Shown piece by piece: positions 45,177 through 53,342 of a DNA stretch of 64,000 nt (position 1 is its first letter; the number at the start of each line of letters is the position of its first letter). Source of the DNA: CAYQDB01 sp964416195 (GTDB lineage: Bacteria; Zixibacteria; MSB-5A5; GN15; FEB-12); assembly GCA_964416195.1 (NCBI GenBank), contig CAYQDB010000005.1:62001-126000 (forward strand). Direction: 5' to 3'. Below the pieces are notes generated by a model. The model searched no databases. It was not told the origin of the DNA and was given only the letters and a program-made list of their open reading frames with translations. Both the position numbers and the translations under genes were made by a program.

Positions 45177-45204
45177 TTGACAAATCCCGTTTGCACCGTA
45201 CCTT
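45177..45204 (+). promoter_or_regulatory. Promoter of the TPR gene (leaderless type)
   Basis: TTGACA (45177-45182), 16-base spacer, TACCTT (45199-45204), then seven bases to a GTG at 45212. The block AATCCGATTGACA plus CACCGTAC at the same spacing recurs before the GAF-SpoIIE gene at 47330, indicating a shared promoter type. Confidence 0.55.
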
Positions 45205-45211
45205 ATAGAGC

Positions 45212-45406
45212 GTGATATCCGGCCTAACTCATAACACCAAAATCGAGAAGCGCTTTGTTCTGCTTGCGTATTATGCAGTCCTGGGTCTTTTTCTGTTGGC
45301 GTCGTTTTTTCCTCAACATCGCATCTAGGGTATCAACTGGTGGGCGTATTTCCCAGATTATGTCCCATTTGTTCTCTTTGCCATAGGCGCTATTGTTCCT
45401 GGAGTC
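45212..45406 (+). pseudogene. 5' part of the TPR gene, cut off by an in-frame TAG
   Basis: From GTG 45212 the frame of the TPR gene reads VISGLTHNTKIEKRFVLLAY, a membrane helix, then FFPQHRI, a TAG at 45326-45328, and GINWWAYFPDYVPF and another helix straight into the ATG at 45407. The sequence on both sides is in frame and protein-like, so the amber codon appears to replace a sense codon; TGG (Trp) is one substitution away. The intact protein would be 700 aa. The cause may be a nonsense mutation or a sequencing error. Confidence 0.7.
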
Positions 45407-47314
45407 ATGCTGTTTTTCTACAAACGCAGTGGATCAGATGTAGGCAAGGAGCAGACGACAGCTGGCAATAGCAGCATGTATTTCATCGTTGTATTCGGTT
45501 TGACTGTGCTGTACGGGCTGGTGTTTTATTTCTTACGGGCGAGGACGCATTTCCTTGGGGACGGATATCAAATCCTATCGATACTGGGATCTGATACTCC
45601 TTTCATCAAGCCAACGGAGCATGGTGAAGCATTGGTTCATCTCTGGGTAAGATCACTCATTGGTGCCGAGGGGGAAACAAGCGCGCTGTTGAGTTATCAG
45701 GCAGTATCGATTTCAGCCGGGTTGTTATTTCTGATTGCTGTGGGGCTGGCCAGCAGGTGGTTATTTGACCGAACGATCAACAGAGTTTTATTCTGGCTGG
45801 GGTTGGCGTCAAGCGGGTATATGCTGTTGTTCTTCGGGTATGTCGAGAACTACTCGCTGTTTGTCTTGTCGGTGGGCGTGTATTCACTGCTGGGATTGTT
45901 GGTAATCAAGGGGAAAATCAAGAGGTGGGTAATCCTGCCAATTGTTGCGCTATCGATATTCTTTCATACCATGGGCGTGACTCTGATACCGAGCGCCATC
46001 TACCTGTTATTGACCAATACCAAGCTCGGCAATAGAATCGCCAGAGTAAACCCAAAGAACAAATCGTTGCTGGCGCTTGTCGTGGGACTGATCTTGCTTG
46101 CCGTTTTCTACCATTTCTATACAACCGATTACTTCTTCCGTTTCGCCTTTGTCCCACTGTTTGAAAACAGGTTTACGGCAGAAGAGTATACTCTTTTTTC
46201 CGTGAAGCATCTACTGGACTATACCAACTTGTTGATTCTTCTGCTTCCGGGTCTGCCGCTGATCGTGGTAGGGCTGTTCTCTATGCCTGTGCGAAAGATA
46301 ACCAGACAGAGGGAGTACCGTTACCTGTTCATTTTGCTGGTTTCAACACTTGGAGCAGCGTTCATCTTAGACCCCAAACTCAGTATGCCGCGTGATTGGG
46401 ATTTGTTTTCTTTTATCGGTGTGCCATTGGCTCTTTTTGGATACTATCTGTTATTGGATCACCGTAAATCTATCAAGTTTAACGTTAATGTTTGCATACT
46501 GACAATTGTGCTGGGCTTTCTATCCCTGTTCCCCAGAGCCACGAGTCAGGTGGTTCCCGAGGTCTCAGTAGCACATTGTAGAAGCTACTTTACATTGGAT
46601 AAGGTAAAAAACAGAAATGCCAGGCGCATCCTTATTAGCTTTTACGAAAAGGCTGGTGACAAAGAGATGGCACAGTTAGAAACTCAATGTGCTTCTGCGG
46701 CTTTTCCCGAAAGACGATTGGTAGATAGCGCCGTCGTGCTCATAAACAAAGGCTACACATTGGAAGCAGTTACATATCTTCATCGAGTCCTTCAAGTAAA
46801 CCCTTTATATGCCGATGCCTGGTTAAATCTTGGTAAATGCTACGGCCTCTTAAAGCACCATGATGAAGCCATTGAGTTCATTGAAATAGCTAATGGTTTG
46901 AATCCCTACAACGCAGTATTCTCGAATTATCTGGGTTCCGCATACTTCTTTGGCGGTGATTACAAGAGAGCTGAAAAGGCTCTGAAACAATCGGTGTCGC
47001 TGGGTCCTTCATACTTCGAACCACTCTTCCGACTAATTCAGTTATACTCCATACAGGAGAACTGGCGGGGATATTATGAGTACTTCCCGAGGTTCTCATC
47101 ATTACTTGATGCCTCTCCGGAGGCCTTGCAGGCACTGGGGAACTTCCACCTCAACAGAAGAGATTACAGAAAGGCTGCTGAAGTCTATTGGCTCGTCTCA
47201 AAAAGGGGACTCGACACCGTGTATATTGACCTGCTTATTGAGAAGCATCCCCAACTAAAACAGTACTTTCTTCAACAGACTGTATCACCTAACTCTTCTG
47301 ACAGTCAACCGTGA
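45407..47314 (+). CDS. Membrane protein with C-terminal TPR repeats
   Basis: 635 aa from ATG 45407, or 700 aa if the upstream in-frame part is included. About ten hydrophobic helices fill residues 20-380, with a LGDGYQILSILG segment after the first that resembles the loops of glycosyltransferase-like membrane proteins. The C-terminal 200 residues carry TPR units (NPLYADAWLNLGKCYGLLKH, NPYNAVFSNYLGSAYFFGGD). The plan recalls O-GlcNAc/mannosyl transferase-related TPR proteins of the GT-C type, but no catalytic motif is certain. No Shine-Dalgarno is seen before the ATG, in keeping with a true start further upstream. Confidence 0.75.
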   Translation: MLFFYKRSGSDVGKEQTTAGNSSMYFIVVFGLTVLYGLVFYFLRARTHFLGDGYQILSILGSDTPFIKPTEHGEALVHLWVRSLIGAEGETSALLSYQAVSISAGLLFLIAVGLASRWLFDRTINRVLFWLGLASSGYMLLFFGYVENYSLFVLSVGVYSLLGLLVIKGKIKRWVILPIVALSIFFHTMGVTLIPSAIYLLLTNTKLGNRIARVNPKNKSLLALVVGLILLAVFYHFYTTDYFFRFAFVPLFENRFTAEEYTLFSVKHLLDYTNLLILLLPGLPLIVVGLFSMPVRKITRQREYRYLFILLVSTLGAAFILDPKLSMPRDWDLFSFIGVPLALFGYYLLLDHRKSIKFNVNVCILTIVLGFLSLFPRATSQVVPEVSVAHCRSYFTLDKVKNRNARRILISFYEKAGDKEMAQLETQCASAAFPERRLVDSAVVLINKGYTLEAVTYLHRVLQVNPLYADAWLNLGKCYGLLKHHDEAIEFIEIANGLNPYNAVFSNYLGSAYFFGGDYKRAEKALKQSVSLGPSYFEPLFRLIQLYSIQENWRGYYEYFPRFSSLLDASPEALQALGNFHLNRRDYRKAAEVYWLVSKRGLDTVYIDLLIEKHPQLKQYFLQQTVSPNSSDSQP

Positions 47315-47338
47315 CTGAATATCTCCCCGCCAATCCGA

Positions 47339-47366
47339 TTGACAATTTCAGATAACACCGTACATT
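47339..47366 (+). promoter_or_regulatory. Promoter of the GAF-SpoIIE gene (leaderless type)
   Basis: TTGACA (47339-47344), 16-base spacer, TACATT (47361-47366), then ten bases to the ATG at 47377, so the mRNA leader would be about three or four bases. It shares AATCCGATTGACA and CACCGTAC with the promoter at 45177. Confidence 0.55.
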
Positions 47367-47376
47367 GTTGCCCAGA

Positions 47377-49122
47377 ATGACCAACCCGACTGATCATACG
47401 AAGACTGAAAAACTCCTGCTCGAAGCCGGCCGGAGGTTTAACTCTACCCTCGATTACGAAGAGTTGATCGAGCAGGTTTTGAAACTCGTCATGGCGGCGG
47501 TCGAGGCCGAGGCTGCTCTGGTATTTCGGGTCGACCACAACCGCACTGACATGAAAATCCGCTTCATGAGATGCACCGATGTCAAGATGACCATCTTCTA
47601 CCGCGAACTGGGGCAGGGAGTGGTTGGATGGGTGGCCAGGTACAAAGAGCCGGTCATCATCAACGATGCCACTAATGATTCGCGGGTCGATCCTGAAATT
47701 AAGAAAAACGGAAGCATCAAGATTAGGTCAGTCCTGACTGTGCCGCTCATCGGCAAAGGTCAGATGATCGGCGTAATAGAGGCTATCAATAAAATCGATG
47801 GTAAGTTCACGGCAGCCGATCTTGACATTCTGATTGGTCTGGCCAACCAGATAGCAGTAGCAATAGACAACGCCCACCTGTATCGCGCCGTCAAGCGGGA
47901 GGCTCTCGAGCGGACTCTTCTGTATGAAATCGGGAAGAAGCTCTCCAGCTCTCTCAAACTCGACGAAGTGCTTCGCGAAATGCTCAGTTCGTTAAAACAG
48001 GTGGTTGATTACAGCGCCGGCGGGGTCTTTCTGATTGATCCGGACAAGGAAGAAATCGGGTCTATATATACAGTCGGCTACGATCCTGACAGCGAATCAG
48101 ATGTGCATCTTAAGATCGGACAGGGGGTAATCGGCTATGTCGCCAAGTCCGGCGAGTCGGTAATAGTGCCCGATGTCTCTGTCGATGATCGCTATGTCAA
48201 CGCCAGACCAGCGACGAAAAGCGAAATCGTGGTTCCTATGGTGCTTGACGAGAAGGTCATCGGGGTAGTCAACCTTGAATCTGATGAACGCAACGCATAT
48301 GATTCTCACTACGGTGCTCTGATGGAGGCCTTCGCCTCGCAGGCAGCAGTGTCGATCGAACGCGCCCGCCTGCATGAGAGACTTCTTTCCAGCCAGAAAC
48401 TGGAACAACAACTCAATATCGCCCGTGAAATCCAGCGTAGTTTCCTTCCCACCTCGGACCCGAATATACCGGGCTATGACATTGCCGGCAGGAATATCTC
48501 CTCTGAGCAGGTGGGCGGGGACTACTACGATTTCTTCCGCATCGTGCAAAATCATACTGGAATCGCCATTGCCGATGTCTCCGGCAAGGGCATCCCAGCA
48601 GCCCTTATCATGGCCTCGTTTCGAGCGTCGATAATAGCTGAAATCCGCAACAATTACTCCATCAGGACTATCTGCGGCAAGGTCAACAACTTGTTGTGCG
48701 AATCGCTCCAGCCGGGTAGTTTTGTGACCGCCGTCTATGGGGTGCTCGACTCGAAGAATCATATCCTGACTTTTACCAACTGCGGTCACGACTTCCCCAT
48801 CCTACTGCGGAAAAGCGGCGAAATTGAGTATCTGAAAGAGGGAGGTCAGATTCTTGGTATTACCCGGGATGTCTCCTACGAGGAACGACCGGTCTTCTTG
48901 AATCCCGACGAAATCGTAGTTTTCTATACCGACGGTGTCACAGAGGTGTTTGATTCCGAAGAGAGACAGTTCGGTGTCGAGCGGCTGATAAGCACTATAA
49001 AGGATAACAAGGAAAAGAGCTGCCGTGAGATTCAAGATGCGGTCTATGACGCAGTCAAGCGCTTCGCCTCACCGGAACATATTTTCGACGATTTTACTAT
49101 GGTCGTGCTGAAGCGGCTGTAA
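47377..49122 (+). CDS. GAF-GAF-SpoIIE (PP2C) phosphatase, RsbU type
   Basis: 581 aa, cytoplasmic. The first GAF domain is at about 20-165 (GQGVVGWVARYKEPVIINDA), the second at about 185-330 (GQGVIGYVAKSGESVIVPDV), then a short coiled coil (RLLSSQKLEQQLNIARE) and a PP2C-like SpoIIE phosphatase at about 370-581, with VGGDYYDFFRI, IADVSGKGIPAALIMA, TNCGHDFPIL and VVFYTDGVTEVFD, all metal-site motifs present. It would dephosphorylate an anti-sigma-factor antagonist in response to a ligand sensed by the GAF domains. Partner genes (STAS, HATPase) are not in this window. ATG 47377 is used because of the promoter just upstream. Confidence 0.93.
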   Translation: MTNPTDHTKTEKLLLEAGRRFNSTLDYEELIEQVLKLVMAAVEAEAALVFRVDHNRTDMKIRFMRCTDVKMTIFYRELGQGVVGWVARYKEPVIINDATNDSRVDPEIKKNGSIKIRSVLTVPLIGKGQMIGVIEAINKIDGKFTAADLDILIGLANQIAVAIDNAHLYRAVKREALERTLLYEIGKKLSSSLKLDEVLREMLSSLKQVVDYSAGGVFLIDPDKEEIGSIYTVGYDPDSESDVHLKIGQGVIGYVAKSGESVIVPDVSVDDRYVNARPATKSEIVVPMVLDEKVIGVVNLESDERNAYDSHYGALMEAFASQAAVSIERARLHERLLSSQKLEQQLNIAREIQRSFLPTSDPNIPGYDIAGRNISSEQVGGDYYDFFRIVQNHTGIAIADVSGKGIPAALIMASFRASIIAEIRNNYSIRTICGKVNNLLCESLQPGSFVTAVYGVLDSKNHILTFTNCGHDFPILLRKSGEIEYLKEGGQILGITRDVSYEERPVFLNPDEIVVFYTDGVTEVFDSEERQFGVERLISTIKDNKEKSCREIQDAVYDAVKRFASPEHIFDDFTMVVLKRL

Positions 49123-49143
49123 AGTGATGCAACAAGTCGTAGG

Positions 49144-50427
49144 TCAGGGCTCTTGGTATTCTGGGACCTCTTTCTCATGTTCATAAGATAAGAAGCTACG
49201 AAATTCCCTCTGCGACGAAAAAACAGCCGCCGCCAGGACAATAACTACGCCGCAGAAAGCGAAGATAAGAGGGATATTGTGATTGGTCCAATCGGCAACA
49301 ACCCCAGCCAACCCCAAACCGATCGGCATCAGCCCCATGGAGAGCGTACCAAGCAAACCGAATACTCTCCCGCGAATCTCCGAAGGAGTTGTGATCTGCA
49401 ATATCGTCATCAAGTTGATACTGAAAAATCCTACCATAATGCCTACAGCAACCATCATGGCCACGGCCGCTGTCGCTGATGTCAAAAGACTCAGCCCCCC
49501 CATGCCTCCCCCTAGCGCAATCAGGGCGGCAATCATCCAGTAGCACCGCGCCTTTCCGGAGAGTTTGACCGCGCCTGCTATAGAATAGCCAATGAGACTA
49601 CCAAGACCCCACGCTGCCAGCATGTAACCGAACCAGTCAGGAGTCGCTGCCAGAAAATCCTCGACATAAAAGGGCAACAGCACCGCGAAGGGTGAAAAAA
49701 AGAGATTTACAAAGGCCGCCATCAGGAACAGATTTCGCATCCCAACCCTTTTCCAGACATAGCGAAGTCCCTCTATTATATCACTCTTGAAGCTGCGCAT
49801 TAGTTCTCTCCAATCGCCGGACTTTTGGGGGACATTCTGCGGAATGGTGATAAACGCCTCGCTCACCGCCGAGAAGAGGTACGATAAACCATCAATAAGA
49901 AAAAGTACAGGCGCACCCAGCAAACGATACAGAACACCGGCACTTCCCTGCCCCAAAAAGGTCGAAAGCTGGAGCGATACCTTGTTCATCGAATTAGCGG
50001 CAGCGACTTTTTCAGCAGGCACCAAGTCAGGGATAGAGGCCGATATCGCCGGGCGGAAAAACGAAATGACGATTGACGTAAAAACCGAGACGCCAAACAA
50101 CCAGACCAGCGCGGTGTCAACTGCTTCCGGGGCGAAAAACAGCAGACCCGCCAATGAAAGAACCGCAAGTCCGTTGAGTACATCGCACAGCACAATAATG
50201 CGCTTGCGCGAGTGGCGATCGGCGAAGGTTCCGGCGACCGGTCCCAGAATGACTTCCGGTAGGTTGGAGACCATCATGATCAGGCCCATAAGGCTTGCCG
50301 AGCCGGTTTCATGCTTGATCCAGAACATCATGGCTATCGCAAAAGCCTGGCTGCCCATCTGGCTGACAAACTGCCCCTGCCAGAGCAACAGGAAATGACG
50401 GTTGAGAAGCTTGGTCGGTTGGGTCAT
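49144..50427 (-). CDS. MFS transporter
   Basis: A 427-aa major facilitator with about 12 helices, of the enterobactin exporter/MFS_3-like group (start FLLLWQGQFVSQMGSQAFAI; ADRHSRKRIIVLCDVLNG carries the cytoplasmic loop 2-3 motif; RGRVFGLLGTLSMGLMPIG in the second half). The substrate cannot be told from sequence. It is convergent with the SpoIIE gene and divergent from ruvC. No strong Shine-Dalgarno lies before the ATG. Confidence 0.88.
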   Translation of the reverse strand: MTQPTKLLNRHFLLLWQGQFVSQMGSQAFAIAMMFWIKHETGSASLMGLIMMVSNLPEVILGPVAGTFADRHSRKRIIVLCDVLNGLAVLSLAGLLFFAPEAVDTALVWLFGVSVFTSIVISFFRPAISASIPDLVPAEKVAAANSMNKVSLQLSTFLGQGSAGVLYRLLGAPVLFLIDGLSYLFSAVSEAFITIPQNVPQKSGDWRELMRSFKSDIIEGLRYVWKRVGMRNLFLMAAFVNLFFSPFAVLLPFYVEDFLAATPDWFGYMLAAWGLGSLIGYSIAGAVKLSGKARCYWMIAALIALGGGMGGLSLLTSATAAVAMMVAVGIMVGFFSINLMTILQITTPSEIRGRVFGLLGTLSMGLMPIGLGLAGVVADWTNHNIPLIFAFCGVVIVLAAAVFSSQREFRSFLSYEHEKEVPEYQEP

Positions 50428-50523
50428 ATCTCGTTTTTCGCAAAATGGCCCTTGTAGATTTCAATTAAGCACTTAAGTCCTGCTTGCGCAAGCCGTAGAC
50501 GAAGCGACGGCGCCACTTTTATG

Positions 50524-50552
50524 TTGATATTGCAGTACAAGCGGCGTATTTA
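50524..50552 (+). promoter_or_regulatory. Leaderless promoter of ruvC
   Basis: TTGATA (50524-50529), 17-base spacer, TATTTA (50547-50552), then eight bases to the ATG at 50561. An AGAGG is present but only three bases from the ATG, too close to act as a normal Shine-Dalgarno. Confidence 0.55.
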
Positions 50553-50560
50553 TAGAGGTC

Positions 50561-51055
50561 ATGCGAATACTTGGTATCGATCCCGGGCTCAACATCACCG
50601 GCTATGGCATCCTAGAAAGAAATCAGCAACAGGTAATAGTTATCGAAGCCGGCGTAGTGCGTACAAACGGGGAAAACTCCATGGCTGACAGGCTGCTCCA
50701 GATCGCCAAGGAAATCGAGGGGGTCATATCCCAATTTCAGCCTGATGCCATCGCCGTGGAGGAACTGTATTCTCATTACGGTCACCCAAGAACCGCTATC
50801 ATAATGGGACACGCTCGGGGCGTGGTGTTTCTCAAAGCTGCGGAAGCAGGAGTGCCCGTTTTCCCCTATGCATCTACCCGGATCAAGAAGTCGCTGACCG
50901 GTAACGGTCGGGCCTCAAAACGACAGATGCAATTGATGATAAAATCAACTCTCGGTCTTGCCGATGCTCCTGAGCCACCGGATACCGCCGATGCCTTAGC
51001 AGTGGCTTTATGTCACTGTCGCGCCATAGCGCACAACCAGGCGGTGCTGATATGA
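50561..51055 (+). CDS. ruvC: Holliday junction resolvase RuvC
   Basis: 164-aa endonuclease that cleaves Holliday junctions, working with RuvAB. The RNase H-like catalytic acids are visible in LGIDPGLNITGYG, AVEELYSHYGHPR and, near the C-terminus, EPPDTADALAVALCH. Normal length. ruvA starts inside its last codons (ATGA). Confidence 0.96.
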   Translation: MRILGIDPGLNITGYGILERNQQQVIVIEAGVVRTNGENSMADRLLQIAKEIEGVISQFQPDAIAVEELYSHYGHPRTAIIMGHARGVVFLKAAEAGVPVFPYASTRIKKSLTGNGRASKRQMQLMIKSTLGLADAPEPPDTADALAVALCHCRAIAHNQAVLI

Positions 51056-51687
51056 TTAGTCGCATCAGAGGTAAACTCAGCCTTGTGACTGATCATTATG
51101 CGCTCGTGGAAAACGCGGGGTTATTCTACGAGGTGATGGTTCCCTCTGCGCTGGCGGAGCGACTGAAGGAGAACGGCAGTGTCGGTGAGGAGATAACCTT
51201 CGAGACGATTTACTTCATCGAGGCCGGTGACAAAAGATCGAATTATTACCCAAAATTACTTGGTTTTACCGATCCCATCGACCGCGAGTTCTTCTCGCTT
51301 TTCACACAGGTGCCAGGATTAGGGGTGAAAAAGGCGCTGAAATCGCTGGTTATGCCTATCAGAGACATTGCGACGGCAATTGAAACCAAAGATGTCGGCA
51401 AATTAAGTCAGCTTCCGGGAATCGGCGGGAGACTGGCAGACAAAATCGTTGCCGAGCTTCATGGCAAAACTGCCAAGTTTGCTCTTTCCAGGAGCGCCGA
51501 GCCGCTGGCCGTCAAACAGCGCCCGGCTATACCGTTTGTGTCGGAGGCAGTCGAAGTCCTTCTGCAATTGCAGTACAATCGCCGGGAAGCCGAACGGATG
51601 ATCCAAAAGGCGTTGGACGCTGAACCAAAGATTTCTTCTGTGGAACAGTTGATAGCTGTTATATTTAAGAATGAGCGAAGAACATAG
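51052..51687 (+). CDS. ruvA: Holliday junction helicase subunit RuvA
   Basis: A 211-aa DNA-binding subunit that holds the Holliday junction for the RuvB motor. It has the N-terminal OB fold (MISRIRGKLSLVTDHYALVE), the two helix-hairpin-helix motifs (LFTQVPGLGVKKALKSL and LSQLPGIGGRLADKIVAEL) and the C-terminal UBA-like domain III that contacts RuvB (EVLLQLQYNRREAERMI). ATG 51052 overlaps the ruvC stop. The 243 bases before ruvB hold no convincing gene. Confidence 0.95.
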   Translation: MISRIRGKLSLVTDHYALVENAGLFYEVMVPSALAERLKENGSVGEEITFETIYFIEAGDKRSNYYPKLLGFTDPIDREFFSLFTQVPGLGVKKALKSLVMPIRDIATAIETKDVGKLSQLPGIGGRLADKIVAELHGKTAKFALSRSAEPLAVKQRPAIPFVSEAVEVLLQLQYNRREAERMIQKALDAEPKISSVEQLIAVIFKNERRT

Positions 51688-51930
51688 GGTAGAGAATACA
51701 CCGGTGGAGACAATGTCACTGTACCAAGGTTGTTATCACCCTTCAATTCAGTCCAAGGAGACAGCCAATTTTATCTGTCGGGGCAGTATACGTCATAAGC
51801 TTACGAGCCGGCCAACACTGCTGTCAGCTGCCACCTGTCATGGTAAACCTAATCGAACCATGAGCGACATATCCACCCTTGTTCAGCTTTCTCAGGGGCT
51901 TGACGGGATGAAAGGGGTAACTTACCTGCT

Positions 51931-52959
51931 ATGACACGCGAGAGGATAGTTACGGGTATACCGTTGGGAACTGAAGAGGATTCACTGTATCTGTCTCTGC
52001 GTCCGAAACGGCTGAGTGACTACATTGGGCAGAAGCAGTTACGCGAGAAGCTCCAGGTTACGTTGAATGCCGCTATCGGACGCGGGGAGGCAGTAGAACA
52101 TGTCCTCTTCTATGGCCCACCCGGACTCGGAAAGACCACTCTGGCGCATATCATTGCTGACGAAGTAAACTCAAAGATCGTCGCTACCGCGGGACCGGCT
52201 CTTCAGCGCACCGGCGATATGATGGGTATCCTGACCAACCTAAATGAACGCGATATTCTTTTTATTGACGAAATACACCGCCTGTCACCGATTATCGAGG
52301 AGTTCATCTACCCGGCCATGGAGGATTTCAAGGTCGACTTCGTTGTGGACAAAGGGGCATTCGCAAAAGTAATAAACGTACCGTTGAAACACTTCACGCT
52401 TATCGGCGCCACCACGCGGGCGGGGCTCCTCTCCGCTCCTCTAAGGGACCGGTTCGGCCTGTATTACCACATCGACTTCTATCCCCCCGAAGAGCTGCAG
52501 GAGATCGTACGCCGCTCGGCCAAGCTGTTGGAAACGAAGTTGGAACAAGCGGCGGCCGAAACGATCGCTCAGCGCTCGCGGGGAACGCCGCGCATCGCCA
52601 ACCGTCTGCTCAGGCGGGTGCGCGACTATGCGGATGTCAAGGCGGATGGTATCATTACAAAAGAGATCGCCGAAAGGGCACTCGATGCTGAAGGGATTGA
52701 TTCGCTTGGTCTTGACAATCTTGACCGTAAACTGTTAAAAGTGATTATCGAGTATTACCAAGGGGGTCCGGTCGGCATAGAAGCCCTGGGCGCGACGCTT
52801 AATGAAGAAGTAGACACACTGGTCGACATGGTAGAGCCATACTTGTTAAAGATCGGTTTTGTTCAGCGCACAAAGCGAGGCAGGGTAGCCTCCGCAGAGG
52901 CGGCTCGGCATATCGGGATGAAACCGCCGAGCGGCTCAGTGCAGGAGAGGCTGTTATAG
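51931..52959 (+). CDS. ruvB: Holliday junction helicase motor RuvB
   Basis: 342-aa AAA+ ATPase of branch migration. Visible are RPKRLSDYIGQKQLREKL, Walker A LFYGPPGLGKTTLAHI, Walker B ILFIDEIHRLSP, sensor 1 LIGATTRAG, the arginine finger in LRDRFG, and the C-terminal winged helix ending FVQRTKRGRVAS. Full length. It is on the same strand as ruvC and ruvA, and a small gene follows after one base. Confidence 0.97.
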   Translation: MTRERIVTGIPLGTEEDSLYLSLRPKRLSDYIGQKQLREKLQVTLNAAIGRGEAVEHVLFYGPPGLGKTTLAHIIADEVNSKIVATAGPALQRTGDMMGILTNLNERDILFIDEIHRLSPIIEEFIYPAMEDFKVDFVVDKGAFAKVINVPLKHFTLIGATTRAGLLSAPLRDRFGLYYHIDFYPPEELQEIVRRSAKLLETKLEQAAAETIAQRSRGTPRIANRLLRRVRDYADVKADGIITKEIAERALDAEGIDSLGLDNLDRKLLKVIIEYYQGGPVGIEALGATLNEEVDTLVDMVEPYLLKIGFVQRTKRGRVASAEAARHIGMKPPSGSVQERLL

Positions 52960-52960
52960 C

Positions 52961-53248
52961 ATGCTTGATGATGAGTTGGAACTGCTGATGCAATCGCTTG
53001 GATCCATGGTACTGGAAACCCAGGCCGACCCAAGGGGCGCTGTGGCGATGCTGGTTTCGGAGACAGTCAAGTTTCGCGACAAGCTGAAAGAGGAAACCGG
53101 CCAGATCATAACTGTGGGCGATACCCGCGCCGCTCTTGATGCTCTGGAAAACTATCTGAACGGCAATCCCCTCCCCAATGAACTGACCACCGAACAAAAG
53201 GCGCTGGCGCAAATCTGGATTGACAGGTTAACGGTGTTCAATTCATAG
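52961..53248 (+). CDS. Small hypothetical protein after ruvB
   Basis: A 95-aa, acidic, probably all-helical protein (MLDDELELLMQSLGSMVLE at the N-terminus). I do not recognise it. It starts one base after the ruvB stop, so it is very likely co-translated with ruvB. No signal peptide. Confidence 0.6.
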   Translation: MLDDELELLMQSLGSMVLETQADPRGAVAMLVSETVKFRDKLKEETGQIITVGDTRAALDALENYLNGNPLPNELTTEQKALAQIWIDRLTVFNS

Positions 53249-53342
53249 CACCGTTATCCACCGTCTGCCTGATGACATGATGCTCCAGACGAGGACGTCC
53301 GCCGCACACAAATAACGAAGCTAATCTTTATTGATATTTATA

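Noticed and set aside
45326..45328. TAG read as an amino acid (amber recoding)
   Set aside because: Other genes in the window use TAG as an ordinary stop (for example gatB remnant, trkH, ddl), so recoding of the codon is not supported.
51671..51934. 87-aa frame between ruvA and ruvB
   Set aside because: Overlaps both neighbours, low-complexity hydrophilic sequence, no Shine-Dalgarno and no known family. The 243-base interval may simply be a spacer.
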